NCBI GenBank assembly: GCA_016771945.1
Contig: QZLF01000001.1
Span: 62,001-126,000 of the forward strand
Direction of reading: 5' to 3'
DNA: 64,000 bases
From: Candidatus Leucobacter sulfamidivorax
Lineage (GTDB): Bacteria; Actinomycetota; Actinomycetes; Actinomycetales; Microbacteriaceae
Part shown: in pieces, positions 34,669 to 43,552 of the stretch
Numbering within the stretch: the stretch's first letter is position 1
Layout of the letters: every line of letters starts with the position of its first letter
Notes under the pieces: model-generated
The model's database searches: none
Told to the model about the DNA's origin: nothing
What the model saw: only the letters and a program-made list of their open reading frames with translations
Made by a program: the position numbers and the translations under genes

Positions 34669-35202
34669 TTATTCGCTCGGATAGGCGGGATGCCAGAGCT
34701 TCACCGGACTCGTCGCCTCATAGGCCTTCCCGTCAGGGTAGCTCACCAGCTCGAACTGCATGCCCCACGGAGCTCGGAAGTACACCCAGGTCTGCCCGAG
34801 GCTGTGGCTCCTGCTCTGCGTCGGCTCGCCCATCACCTCGATGCCGTGCTCGCGCAGATGCTCGAGCGCCGCGTCGAAATCATCGACGTAGAAGGCGATG
34901 TGGTGCCCGCCGATATCGCTGTTGCGCGGCACGGGGTTCTGCCCGTCGGCGGACTCGTACTGGAACACCTCGAAGTTGGCGCCGGTGCGGCAGCGGTAGA
35001 AGCGCAGCTCGCGCATCACGGTGCGCGGGTGCACGCCGAGGTGGGTGCTCATCCAGTCGTCATCGCTCTGGAAGGGGCCGAGCGAGTAGACCCGGTCGCA
35101 GCCGAGCACATCGACGAAGAATCGCTCCGCCTCCTCGAGATCGGGCACGGTGATACCGATGTGCTCCACTCCCCGAAGTCCGGGCAGGCCTCCTGCGGTC
35201 AT
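34669..35202 (-). CDS. VOC-family (glyoxalase/dioxygenase-fold) protein
   Basis: The 177-residue protein starts at the ATG at 35202, with GGAG five bases upstream. It begins LPGLRGVEHIGITVPDLEEAERFFVDVLG. Likely metal residues are the His of VEHIGIT, the second His in GGHHIAFYVDD and the Glu of MQFELVSYP. The size suggests a single bidomain VOC unit as in lactoylglutathione lyase or small extradiol-type enzymes. It is in the same transcription unit as the GntR regulator. Confidence 0.85.
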   Translation of the reverse strand: MTAGGLPGLRGVEHIGITVPDLEEAERFFVDVLGCDRVYSLGPFQSDDDWMSTHLGVHPRTVMRELRFYRCRTGANFEVFQYESADGQNPVPRNSDIGGHHIAFYVDDFDAALEHLREHGIEVMGEPTQSRSHSLGQTWVYFRAPWGMQFELVSYPDGKAYEATSPVKLWHPAYPSE

Positions 35203-35268
35203 GATCGCTCCTTCGCCTCGCGGCATCGCTGCACTCACGGTCGTATACATCAGTGAGCCTATCTCATG

Positions 35269-35324
35269 TTAAACACCGCGAATTCTGGGGGTCAAGCTTG
35301 AAAATGTAGCCAATGTGTGTTTAA
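35269..35324. promoter_or_regulatory. Inverted repeat TTAAACAC ... GTGTTTAA upstream of E1
   Basis: The perfect 8-bp arms 35269-35276 and 35317-35324, 48 bp centre to centre, lie in the 211-bp divergent gap between the VOC gene and the 2-oxoacid dehydrogenase gene. Spacing of about 4.5 turns fits two operator half-sites rather than a terminator. The GntR (33978) or XRE-cupin (40023) product is a candidate binder. Confidence 0.45.
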
Positions 35325-35413
35325 TTGGGGTGGACGAATCGGCTTCGGCACGGCCTCCGGGCCTCCCCCGAGGCCATCCGAGACCATCGGTACAGAACAA
35401 CGGAGAGACGTAG

Positions 35414-37603
35414 ATGTCCAAGCGCAACAAGCTGGAAACCGGGGTGCCCTGGGTCGAGCTGACGACCACGGCGGCCGACTGGAAGAAGGCGGATCCGGCC
35501 CTTCTCGCGACCATGCTCGGCCAGATCCAGCTCATCCGCTCCTTCGAGGAGACCGTGCTCGACCTCGCGGGCCAGGGTCTCGTGCACGGTCCCGCCCACT
35601 CGAGCATCGGCCAGGAGGGCGGCGCCGTCGGCTCGATCCTCACCCTGCGCTCCGGTGACGGGGTCAACGGCTCGCATCGCGGCCACCACCAGTTCCTCGC
35701 GAAGGCCATCACCCACGTCTCGGGCGGCACGCTCGACCTCGACGCGCTCGTCGACGCGGATATGCAGGCGATGCTGCAGAAGACGCTCGCCGAGATCCTC
35801 GGCCTCGCCCAGGGCTACTCGGGCGGTCGCGGCGGCTCGATGCACCTGCAGTGGCTCGAGGCCGGCGCCCTCGGCACCAATGCCATCGTCGGCGGCGGCG
35901 CCCCGATCGCCGGCGGCAACGCCTGGGCGCAGCAGTACGCGGGCACCGACGACATCTCCATCAACTACTTCGGCGACGGCTCGAGCCAGATCGGCTCCGT
36001 GCTCGAGTCGATGAACCTCGCGGCGACCTGGAAGACGCCCGTGATGTTCTTCATCGAGAACAACCTCTACGCGGTCTCCACCCACGCCGAGGAGGCCTCG
36101 GCCGACACGCGCTTCTCGGTGCGCGGCCAGGGATTCGGGATCCCCGCCTGGCGGGTCGACGGCATGGATCCGCTCGCGGTGCACCTCGCGACGCAGGAGG
36201 CGCTGAAGCGCATGCGCGCGGGCGAGGGCCCCACCATCATCGAGGCCGAGGTCTACCGCTTCTTCCACCAGAACGGCCCCTACCCCGGCAGCGCCTTCGG
36301 CTACCGCACCAAGGCCGAGGAGACCGAGTGGAAGGCGCGTGATCCGCTGGAGCGCGTCGCCTCCGAGATGATCGCCCTCGGCCACATCACCGAGGAGCAG
36401 GTCGCCTCGGTGCGCGCGCAGGCGAAGCAGGCGATGGCCGATGCGGTCGCGGCCCTGCTCGAAGACGATCCCGAGAACGAGGGCAAGAGCCGCATCCGCC
36501 CCGAGCTGTGGCCGGATCCCGCCGTCGTGGACACCGGCATCCGCGGCGATGCGAGCGAGCTGCAGGCCCTCACCGCGGCGGAGCCGACCGAGCTCGGCGG
36601 CGAGTGGCGCGAGGTGAAGTTCGTCGACGCCGTCGCGCAGACCATGGAGCGCCGTATGGAGCAGGACGAGCGCATCGTCGTGCTGGGCGAGGATGTACAC
36701 CAGCTCGGCGGCGGCACGAACGGCGCCACCAAGGGCCTTGCCAAGCGCTTCGGCCCGAAGCGGGTCATCGGCACGCCGATCAGCGAGAACGCCTTCTTCG
36801 GCTTCGCCGGCGGCGCCGCGCTCGACGGCCGCATCCGTCCCATCGTCGAGTTCATGTACCCCGACTTCATGTGGGTCGCCGCGGATCAGGTGTTCAACCA
36901 GGTCGGCAAGGCCCGCCACATGTTCGGCGACAACAACACGCTGCCGCTCGTGCTGCGCACGAAGGTCGCCATGGGCTCCGGCTACGGCTCGCAGCACCTG
37001 ATGGATCCGGCCGGCATCTTCGCGACCGCGCCGGGCTGGCGCATCGTCGCCCCGTCCACGGCCGCCGATTACGTCGGCCTGATGAACGCCGCGCTCGCGC
37101 TCGAGGATCCGGTGCTCGTCATCGAGCACCTCGACCTCTACCAGCGGGCGGATCGGGTTCCCGCCGGCGATCTCGACTACGTGATCCCCGTCGGCAAGGC
37201 GGCGCTGCGCCGCGAGGGCTCCGACGCCACCGTCATCAGCTATCTGTCGATGGTGCACCACGCGGCCGAGGCCCTGGATCAGACCGGCCTCGACGCCGAC
37301 CTCATCGATCTGCGCTGGCTCGACCGGGCCTCCATCGACTGGGACACCATCGAGGCGAGCGTCAAGAAGACGAACGCCGTGATCATCGTCGAGCAGGGAG
37401 CGCAGGGCACCTCCTACGGCGGGTGGCTCGCCGATGAGATCCAGCGCCGCTTCTTCGACTGGCTCGATCAGCCGGTGCAGCGCGTCACCGGCGGCGAGGC
37501 CTCGCCCAGCATCTCCAAGGTGCTCGAGCGCGCGGCGATCGCTCGCACCGAGGAAGTCGTCGTCGCCTTCGAGGCGCTCAAGCAGAATATGGGGGGCAAC
37601 TGA
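35414..37603 (+). CDS. Fused E1 alpha-beta subunit of a 2-oxoacid dehydrogenase
   Basis: The 729-residue protein joins E1-alpha (about 1-350) and E1-beta (about 395-729). The alpha part has the thiamine-diphosphate motif YFGDGSSQIGSVLESMNLAA ending in FIENN, and HSSIGQEGGAVG; the beta part has VLGEDVHQLGGGTNGATKGL and VIVEQGAQGTSYGG. E1 normally comes as two chains in this branch; fusion is found in some acetoin/2-oxoacid-type complexes. GGAGA precedes the ATG. It overlaps E2 by one base. The E3 is not in the window. The substrate (pyruvate, acetoin, branched 2-oxoacid or a pathway product) is not defined by sequence. Confidence 0.92.
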   Translation: MSKRNKLETGVPWVELTTTAADWKKADPALLATMLGQIQLIRSFEETVLDLAGQGLVHGPAHSSIGQEGGAVGSILTLRSGDGVNGSHRGHHQFLAKAITHVSGGTLDLDALVDADMQAMLQKTLAEILGLAQGYSGGRGGSMHLQWLEAGALGTNAIVGGGAPIAGGNAWAQQYAGTDDISINYFGDGSSQIGSVLESMNLAATWKTPVMFFIENNLYAVSTHAEEASADTRFSVRGQGFGIPAWRVDGMDPLAVHLATQEALKRMRAGEGPTIIEAEVYRFFHQNGPYPGSAFGYRTKAEETEWKARDPLERVASEMIALGHITEEQVASVRAQAKQAMADAVAALLEDDPENEGKSRIRPELWPDPAVVDTGIRGDASELQALTAAEPTELGGEWREVKFVDAVAQTMERRMEQDERIVVLGEDVHQLGGGTNGATKGLAKRFGPKRVIGTPISENAFFGFAGGAALDGRIRPIVEFMYPDFMWVAADQVFNQVGKARHMFGDNNTLPLVLRTKVAMGSGYGSQHLMDPAGIFATAPGWRIVAPSTAADYVGLMNAALALEDPVLVIEHLDLYQRADRVPAGDLDYVIPVGKAALRREGSDATVISYLSMVHHAAEALDQTGLDADLIDLRWLDRASIDWDTIEASVKKTNAVIIVEQGAQGTSYGGWLADEIQRRFFDWLDQPVQRVTGGEASPSISKVLERAAIARTEEVVVAFEALKQNMGGN

Positions 37604-38928
37604 TGGCCGTGCTGATCCGCATGCCGGAGGTCCTCGCGAATGTGACCGAGGCCGCGATCCAGAGCTGGCTCGTCGGTGTCGGCGACGCGGTGAGCGCGGC
37701 GACCCCGATGGCCGAGATCGAGACCGAGAAGGCGATGGTCGAGTTCGCCTCGGAGCACGAGGGCGTCGTCGCGGAGCTGCTCGTGCCCGTGGGCGAAACG
37801 GTCGAGGTGGGCGTGCCCATCGCGATCCTGCGCCAGGAGGGCGATGACGATGCGGCGGTCGACGCGGTTCGGCCCGCCGGCGGAGCCGCGGCGCCGGCTC
37901 CGGAAACTGCTCCGGCGCCCGAGGCCGCACCCGCAGCGGCCCCGGCGGCGACCCCGGCGCCCGCCGCAGTGCCGGCTCCCGCGGCCGCTCCCGCGGCTGC
38001 TTCAGCACCGGCGCCGGCTGCGGCATCCGCCGCACCGGCCGAGGGCGGGCGCCGCTTCTCGAGCCCGATCGTGCGGCGCCTGGCCCGCGAGCGCGGCATC
38101 GATCTCTCCCTGATCACAGGCACCGGCCCCGGTGGGCGCGTCGTGCGGCGCGATCTGGAGGCCTTCCAGGCCCAGGCACCGGCCCCCGCGGCCGCACCGG
38201 TCGAGGGCGCCTCCGCCTCGCCGAGCGCTCCCGCGGCGAGCGCGGCCGAGGGCGGCGAGGTCGTCGCGCTCACGGGGATGCGCAAGGCGATCGCACGCCG
38301 GCTCACCGAGAGCAAGTCAACCGTGCCGCACTTCTACCTCACCGCGCACTGCCGGGTCGACGATCTGCTCGCGCTGCGGAAGCAGATCAACGAGTCGGCA
38401 CCGCGCAAGGTCTCCGTCAACGACTTCGTGGTGAAGGCTGCGGCGCAGGCGCTCATCGAGGTGCCCGAGGCGAACGCCGTCTGGGGCGGCGACCACATCC
38501 GCCGTTTCGACACCGCCGATATCGCGGTCGCCGTCTCCACCGACGGAGGGCTGCTCACCCCGGTGGTGCGCGGCATCGAGTCGCTGAGCCTGACCGCGCT
38601 CAGCGAGACCATCGCCGAGCTGGCCGGCCGCGCCCGCGAGGGCCGGTTGAAGCAGCACGAGCTCGAGGGCGGCAGCTTCTCGATCTCGAACCTCGGCATG
38701 TACGGGGTCGACGAGTTCAGCGCGATCCTGAATCCCCCGCAGTCCGGCATTCTCGCCGTCGGCGCCGCGAGCCAGCAGCCGATCGTCGTCGACGGGGAGC
38801 TCGCCGTGGGCACGGTGATGACCGTCACCCTCTCCGCCGACCATCGCGTGGTCGACGGGGCGCTCGGCGCCCAGTGGCTGCAGGCCTTCAAGTCCAGGAT
38901 CGAGCACCCGCTGACGATCCTCATCTGA
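37603..38928 (+). CDS. E2 dihydrolipoamide acyltransferase
   Basis: The 441-residue E2 has one lipoyl domain (about 1-78, lipoylated Lys in EIETEKAMVEF) and a long Ala/Pro linker (about 85-145). The subunit-binding domain follows (FSSPIVRRLARERGIDLSLI, then GTGPGGRVVRRD), a second linker, and the catalytic domain with its His in SADHRVVDGALGA. It starts at TGATG, coupled to E1. With E1 it would form a dedicated complex, probably sharing a housekeeping E3. Confidence 0.95.
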   Translation: MAVLIRMPEVLANVTEAAIQSWLVGVGDAVSAATPMAEIETEKAMVEFASEHEGVVAELLVPVGETVEVGVPIAILRQEGDDDAAVDAVRPAGGAAAPAPETAPAPEAAPAAAPAATPAPAAVPAPAAAPAAASAPAPAAASAAPAEGGRRFSSPIVRRLARERGIDLSLITGTGPGGRVVRRDLEAFQAQAPAPAAAPVEGASASPSAPAASAAEGGEVVALTGMRKAIARRLTESKSTVPHFYLTAHCRVDDLLALRKQINESAPRKVSVNDFVVKAAAQALIEVPEANAVWGGDHIRRFDTADIAVAVSTDGGLLTPVVRGIESLSLTALSETIAELAGRAREGRLKQHELEGGSFSISNLGMYGVDEFSAILNPPQSGILAVGAASQQPIVVDGELAVGTVMTVTLSADHRVVDGALGAQWLQAFKSRIEHPLTILI

Positions 38929-39023
38929 CCCTCGTGTCGCGGTCGGCCAGTGCCCGGTCGTCCGCGACACGAGAACCTTCTCCAGACGACACCAACGAAG
39001 AATGCATAGGAAATGAGGCAGCA

Positions 39024-39887
39024 ATGACCACCATCGGTTTCATCGGACTCGGCAGCATGGGCCAGGCCATGGCGGCGCGGCTGCTCGAGGCGGGCCTCGA
39101 CGTCGGCGTCTGGAACCGCACCGCGGCGGCCGGAGACGAGCTGGTCGCGGCCGGCGCGACCCGCCTGGACTCCCCGGCGCAGGCCTTCGAGCGCGACATC
39201 GTCGTGTCGATCCTCGCCAACGACTCCGCCGTGGACGCGGTCTTCAGCGAGGAGCTGCTCGCCGGCGTCTCGGGCGCGCTGCACATCAACATGGCCTCCA
39301 TCAGCCTCGAGATGGCGCGCACCATCGAGGCCCGGCACGCGGCCGCGGGCGTGCGCTACCTCGGTGCGCCGGTGATGGGCCGTCCGGACGCCGCCCGCGC
39401 CGGACAGCTGAGCATCCTCGCCGGCGGTCCGGCCGAGGCGGTCGAGGCCGCCGCCCCCGCCTTCGAGGTGCTCGGCAAGAAGACCTGGCACGTCGCAGAG
39501 AACGCGGCAGGTGCGAGCCTCGTGAAGATCGGCGTGAACTACAACCTGATCCACGCCCTCGGCGCGCTCGGCGAGTCCATCAACCTGGTGGAGCGCGGCG
39601 GTGTCGATCCGCAGCTCTTCGTCGACATCCTCTCCGCCGGCTTCTTCACCGGGGTCATCTACCCGACCTACGGCAAGATCATCTCCGAGCGCAGCTACTT
39701 CCCGGCCGCCTTCAACGCGCAGCTGGGGCTGAAGGATCTGACCCTCACCGAGAAGGCCGCCGCGGAGCTCGGCGCTTCGCTGCCGGCCGCACCGGCGCTG
39801 CACGAGCTCTTCGACGCCGCGGTGGGCGACGAGGAGCGGAAGGACGGCGACTGGTCGATCATCGCCGAGGTGATCCGCGAGCGCTAA
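39024..39887 (+). CDS. NAD(P)-binding beta-hydroxyacid dehydrogenase (3-hydroxyisobutyrate dehydrogenase family)
   Basis: This 287-residue enzyme has the dinucleotide motif TIGFIGLGSMGQAMAARLLEAG at the start, followed by the substrate segment LGAPVMGRPDAARAGQLSILAGG. The catalytic Lys is in ASLVKIGVNYNL. It follows E2 by 95 bases in the same direction. It may oxidise a hydroxyacid to the oxoacid used by the E1/E2 complex, or reduce a semialdehyde. Confidence 0.92.
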   Translation: MTTIGFIGLGSMGQAMAARLLEAGLDVGVWNRTAAAGDELVAAGATRLDSPAQAFERDIVVSILANDSAVDAVFSEELLAGVSGALHINMASISLEMARTIEARHAAAGVRYLGAPVMGRPDAARAGQLSILAGGPAEAVEAAAPAFEVLGKKTWHVAENAAGASLVKIGVNYNLIHALGALGESINLVERGGVDPQLFVDILSAGFFTGVIYPTYGKIISERSYFPAAFNAQLGLKDLTLTEKAAAELGASLPAAPALHELFDAAVGDEERKDGDWSIIAEVIRER

Positions 39888-39935
39888 CCCGTATTCCACG
39901 CCTCGCCGCAGCCTTGATCCCCTTCTCAGAGGGGC

Positions 39936-39985
39936 CTTGGCCACTGCACCCGATCCGCCCCATGAGTGGAGGTGCAGTGGCCAAG
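39936..39985. repeat. Perfect 15-bp inverted repeat before the XRE-cupin gene
   Basis: CTTGGCCACTGCACC (39936-39950) and its exact complement (39971-39985) are separated by 20 bases. A smaller hairpin at 39919-39934 (CCCCT/AGGGG) lies just before it and could terminate the dehydrogenase transcript. The large repeat is 37 bp before the regulator start at 40023 and could be its operator or part of a composite terminator. Confidence 0.6.
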
Positions 39986-40022
39986 CTCATGTGCAGCGAC
40001 GGCAAACGCTAGACTCGGCTGC

Positions 40023-40724
40023 GTGGATCAGATCTTGCTCGGGGAGCGGCTGCGCGCGGCTCGGAACGCGAAGGGCGTGAGCCTGCGCAGCGTGGCCGCC
40101 GCGATCGGGGTGTCGCCGAGCCTGCTCTCGCAGATCGAGAACGGGAAGACGAATCCCTCGGTCGACACGCTCTACGCGCTCGTGCAGCAGCTCGGCCTCT
40201 CGGTCGATGCCATGCTCGGTATCACGGCCGCGGACGCCCCGGACGGCGGCATCGCGGGGCGGGCGGACGCCGAGCCCAATAGCGACACCGTCGTGCAGAC
40301 CGCTGCCGACACCCCGGTGATCGAGATGGAGCACGGTGTGCGCTGGGAGCGCCTCGCCGTGCTGCCCGGGCAGGACGCCGAGGCCCTGCGGGTCACCTAC
40401 CAGCCCGGGGCGTCGAGCTCCGTGGAGGGCCGCCTGATGGAGCATCCCGGCTACGAGCACCTGGTGCTGGTGAGTGGGGAGCTGCGGGTGCGCCTCGAAG
40501 ACGACGAGATCGTGCTGCACGAGGGCGACTCGATGGCCTTCGACTCCAGGCGCCCGCACCTCTTCGTGAACACGGCGGACCGCCCCGCGCTCGGCATCTG
40601 GTATGTGCTGGGGAGGAAGGCGCAGCTGACCCACGCCGCCCACCTCGAGACGGATCAGGGCGATGCCCCTAACAGCGCGCCGAACTCGGCGGTCGATGTG
40701 ATGCGCTCCTTCCGGCAGAGCTGA
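40023..40724 (+). CDS. XRE-type regulator with C-terminal cupin sensor
   Basis: The 233-residue regulator begins at the GTG at 40023. Its helix-turn-helix is LRSVAAAIGVSPSLLSQIENGKTNPSVDTL (about 20-50). The C-terminal cupin is HPGYEHLVLVSGELRVRLEDD then EGDSMAFDSRRPHLFVN. This is the PuuR/SutR-like architecture in which the cupin senses a small molecule. It ends the catabolic block of region 2; the next genes are core type. It is likely autoregulated through the inverted repeat upstream. Confidence 0.9.
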   Translation: MDQILLGERLRAARNAKGVSLRSVAAAIGVSPSLLSQIENGKTNPSVDTLYALVQQLGLSVDAMLGITAADAPDGGIAGRADAEPNSDTVVQTAADTPVIEMEHGVRWERLAVLPGQDAEALRVTYQPGASSSVEGRLMEHPGYEHLVLVSGELRVRLEDDEIVLHEGDSMAFDSRRPHLFVNTADRPALGIWYVLGRKAQLTHAAHLETDQGDAPNSAPNSAVDVMRSFRQS

Positions 40725-40824
40725 GGGGACGGTCACCTGCCGGCAGCGGCGCCTGTGTGGGCTCGATCCATCGAATCGGGCAGGTTCTTACGAAAACACG
40801 GTCCCCGATGCGAGACTGGAGGAC

Positions 40825-41232
40825 ATGAGAACCGTCATCCGCGTCCTGGTCAACGCCTTCGCCCTCTGGCTGACTACGCTCATCGTCGGCGGCAGCGGCG
40901 ATCACGGCGTGTGGATCGTGCCGATCTCCACCGACGACTACAGCTACCTGATCACACTGCTGCTCGTGGCCCTGGTCTTCGGCCTCGTCAACGGCACGCT
41001 CGGCAGAGTCGTCCGCATCGTCTCGATTCCGCTCTACATCCTCACCCTCGGCCTCTTCGCCCTCATCGTCAACGGCTTCCTGCTCTGGATCGTCGCCTGG
41101 CTCTCGGGTCTCGCGGGCTTCGGCCTGGCCATCGGCGGCTTCTGGTGGGGCGTGCTCGCGGCCCTCGTGCTCTCGATCCTCGCCGGCATTCTGAACGCGC
41201 TGCTCGGCACCAATAAGCGGAAGGATCGCTGA
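40825..41232 (+). CDS. Phage holin 4_2-type small membrane protein
   Basis: The 135-residue protein has four hydrophobic segments and no soluble domain, matching the mycobacterial-type 4-TMS holin superfamily common in actinobacterial chromosomes. The segments are around residues 5-22, 42-58, 65-92 and 97-127. A gene of this type often sits beside a low-molecular-weight phosphatase gene and purB, as here. It is not evidence of a prophage. Confidence 0.8.
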   Translation: MRTVIRVLVNAFALWLTTLIVGGSGDHGVWIVPISTDDYSYLITLLLVALVFGLVNGTLGRVVRIVSIPLYILTLGLFALIVNGFLLWIVAWLSGLAGFGLAIGGFWWGVLAALVLSILAGILNALLGTNKRKDR

Positions 41233-41236
41233 GCGG

Positions 41237-41780
41237 GTGAGCGGCACCGGCATTCTCCGCATCAGCTTCGTCTGCACGGGGAACATCTGCCGCTCGCCGA
41301 TGCCCGAAATGCTGCGAGGGCGACGCATCGCGTCGACCTGCATTTCGAGCTGACGCCACTGCGTCAGAGGTGGTCTTCCGTTCTCTCGCGGAAGAGGCCG
41401 GTCTCGCCGAGCGCTTCGCCGTCACCTCCCGCGGCACGCACGGCTTCCACGTCGGTGACGGCGCGGATCCGCGCACCGTCGCAGCCCTCGCGGCCGCCGG
41501 CTACGACGGCAGCGCGCACCGCGCCGCGCAGCTCTCCGACGCCGATCTCGCGGCGAACGAACTGCTCATCGCGTTGGATCGCGGGCACGAGCGGATCATG
41601 CGCGAGCGCGGGGCCGATCCCGCCTGCGTCCGGCTGCTCACGGCCTTCGATCCCGAACGGCCCGCCGATCCCGATGTCTTCGATCCCTACTACTCGGACG
41701 AGCGCGCCTTCACCCGAGTGCTCGAACAGGTCGAGCGCAGCTGCATGGTGCTGCTCGATGAGCTCGGACGAAGCCGGTAG
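41237..41780 (+). pseudogene. Low-molecular-weight protein tyrosine phosphatase, interrupted by a 61-bp insertion
   Basis: A GTG at 41237 opens the phosphatase N-terminus with an intact P-loop (FVCTGNICRSPM, Cys and Arg present). It then diverges and stops at 41353. The rest of the protein (VVFRSLAEEAGLAERFAVTSRG to DPYYSDERAF) resumes in another frame from about 41367 to 41780. Between ATG (41300-41302) and the GAG codon at 41367 there are 64 bases where three (one codon, as in M-A-E) are expected. The net +61 gives a frameshift. The downstream DPYY motif holds the general-acid Asp. The gene is probably inactive. Confidence 0.85.
41303..41366. repeat. Structured insertion with nested hairpins inside the phosphatase gene
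   Basis: The insert contains an 8-bp inverted repeat (41305-41312 with 41340-41347) enclosing CGACGC-ATC-GCGTCG (41321-41335). A second hairpin follows, CTGACGC-CACT-GCGTCAG (41350-41367). No coding content, IS end or target duplication is apparent. It resembles a short palindromic (REP-like) element. Confidence 0.7.
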
Positions 41781-41819
41781 CCGGAGCCGGTAGCCGAGGC
41801 CGTCCGATCGCACCACTAG

Positions 41820-43543
41820 GTGCGTGGGTCAGATCCTTCCGTTAACGCGCCGGGGTGAATCCGGTGGATAGCGCGGGGTGCTGGGAGAATCGATTCATGA
41901 CGGTGACTGCCAGCCTGGAGGGTCTGTTCGAGGTCGAGCCGGGTGAGGCGCGGGCGCCGGGATCGGCTGCACCGGCGGGTGCGGGCAAGACGTTCCGTGG
42001 GTATGACCAGGGGCAGTGTTTCCTGCTCCCGCCGAGTCTGGATGACTGGCTGGACGAGGATGATGAGGCCCGGTTCATCTCCGAGGTCGTCGAAGAGCTC
42101 TTGGATCTGACGCCGGTCTACGCGTCGTACGCGTCCGCCTCGGGTGCGCCTCCGTATGACCCGCGGATGATGTTGAAGCTGCTGCTGTTCGCGTACGCGA
42201 CGGGCGTGACCTCGTCTCGTGAGTTGGAGCGGCGCTGCAAGCGCGATATCGCCTTCCGGTGGCTGTCGGGCAACCAGGCGCCCGACTACCGGTCGCTGGC
42301 CCGGTTTCGTCGGCGTCACCTGGATGCCCTGCCGGGGTTGTTCCTGCAGGTGCTGCGGGTCTGCGCGGAGGCGGGGCTGGTGCGGTTGGGGCGGGTCGCG
42401 CTGGATGGCACGAAGCTGGCTGCGAACGCGTCGCGGCATAAGGCGATGAGCTATGACCGGATCGTGCCGAAGATCGATCAGCTCCAAGCCGAGGTCGCTG
42501 CGCTGCTCGCCGAGGCGGAGGCGGTCGATGAGGCCGAGGATCAGCAGTTCGGCCAGGACCGGCGCGGGGACGAGGTCGCCCCGGAGCTGGCCCGCCGTGA
42601 GGGGCGCCTGGCAAAACTACGTGCCGCGAAGGACGCGATCGAGGCCGACGCCGCCGAGAAGGCGGCAGCCGTGGCGCGGAAGAAGGCCGACGCCGCCGGT
42701 CAGCCCCCTGAGCAGGCCGACGCGGCCGTCGCGACTGCGGTGGACACGGCGGCGCCGAAGCCGAAAGCGCAACGCAATTTCACCGATCCTGAGGCGCGGA
42801 TGATGAAGACGGTCCGCGGCTTCGATTACGCGTTCAACGCGCAGGCCGTTGTCGATGAGGGCCACCAGATCGTGTTGAGCGCCGAGGTCACCCAGCAGGC
42901 CACCGATATCCAGCAGTTCGTCCCGATGGCCGAGCAGACCCTACGGAACCTCGACGCGGCAGGAATCGAGCGTTCCCCAGAGGTCGTCCTCGCTGACGCG
43001 GGCTACTGCTCGGAAGCCAACCTCGAAGCCGCCGACGATCTGGACGCACAGGTGTTGATCGCGACGGGACGGCAACGTCACGGCGAGAGCTTCCCTACCG
43101 CCGGCGCCCCGGACCCGGCCCCAGAGGACGCGAGCCGGCGGGAGCGGATGGCGCACGCGCTGCGCACCGAGCAGGGCCGCACCGACTACGCGCGCCGCAA
43201 AGCCATCGTTGAACCCGCGTTCGGGCAGATGAAGACCCGGCAAAACGCCGGACAGCTCCGGCTACGCGGACTCGCCGGCGCCCAAGGCGAATGGCTACTC
43301 CACACGATCTGCCACAACCTCCGCAAGCTCCGCGTCGCTACAGCCGCCGGGCTGGCGCCCGCATAGGCCTCCCCAGGGGTCCCTGGGCGTCACAGCACGC
43401 ACCGACAGTCGCCACGAGCCCCTCGCCGTGCGATCCCGCACGCTCTCACACCGCAACGGCCCGCCCGTTCCCGTTCGCGACCGTCAGCGCGCGATGCCAG
43501 AGTCAACGCCGCGCGCCACGCCACCCGATTCTGACCCGCGCAC
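41820..43543 (+). mobile_element. IS1182-family insertion sequence (left copy)
   Basis: The 1,724-bp element has imperfect terminal inverted repeats. The left end GTGCGTGGGTCAGATC matches the complemented right end GTGCGCGGGTCAGAATC with one substitution and one extra base. It is flanked on both sides by CTAG (41816-41819 and 43544-43547), a likely 4-bp target duplication of a palindromic site. It carries one transposase gene and no passenger, and lies between the phosphatase remnant and the toxin-antitoxin pair. Confidence 0.88.
41897..43366 (+). CDS. IS1182-family transposase
   Basis: The 489-residue DDE transposase has a typical IS1182 N-terminus (FLLPPSLDDWLDEDDEARFI) and the YDPRMMLKLLLFAYATGV segment. 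A helical spacer (about 190-280) follows, then the RNase H-like domain with LADAGYCSEANLE, and finally the DDE Glu region ARRKAIVEPAFGQMKTRQ. The ATG at 41897 has GGGAG nine bases upstream; a GTG at 41855 would add 14 residues. It is intact and identical to the copy at 58802-60271, so the element may be active. Confidence 0.93.
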   Translation: MTVTASLEGLFEVEPGEARAPGSAAPAGAGKTFRGYDQGQCFLLPPSLDDWLDEDDEARFISEVVEELLDLTPVYASYASASGAPPYDPRMMLKLLLFAYATGVTSSRELERRCKRDIAFRWLSGNQAPDYRSLARFRRRHLDALPGLFLQVLRVCAEAGLVRLGRVALDGTKLAANASRHKAMSYDRIVPKIDQLQAEVAALLAEAEAVDEAEDQQFGQDRRGDEVAPELARREGRLAKLRAAKDAIEADAAEKAAAVARKKADAAGQPPEQADAAVATAVDTAAPKPKAQRNFTDPEARMMKTVRGFDYAFNAQAVVDEGHQIVLSAEVTQQATDIQQFVPMAEQTLRNLDAAGIERSPEVVLADAGYCSEANLEAADDLDAQVLIATGRQRHGESFPTAGAPDPAPEDASRRERMAHALRTEQGRTDYARRKAIVEPAFGQMKTRQNAGQLRLRGLAGAQGEWLLHTICHNLRKLRVATAAGLAPA

Positions 43544-43552
43544 CTAGAGCAC

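Noticed and set aside
35321-38035. A 904-codon minus-strand frame opposite E1/E2
   Set aside because: It mirrors the E1 and E2 codons; no domain is recognisable, and the sense genes are certain.
40825-41232. Holin-like gene considered as evidence of a prophage
   Set aside because: No other phage gene is nearby; the family is a common chromosomal membrane protein in actinobacteria.
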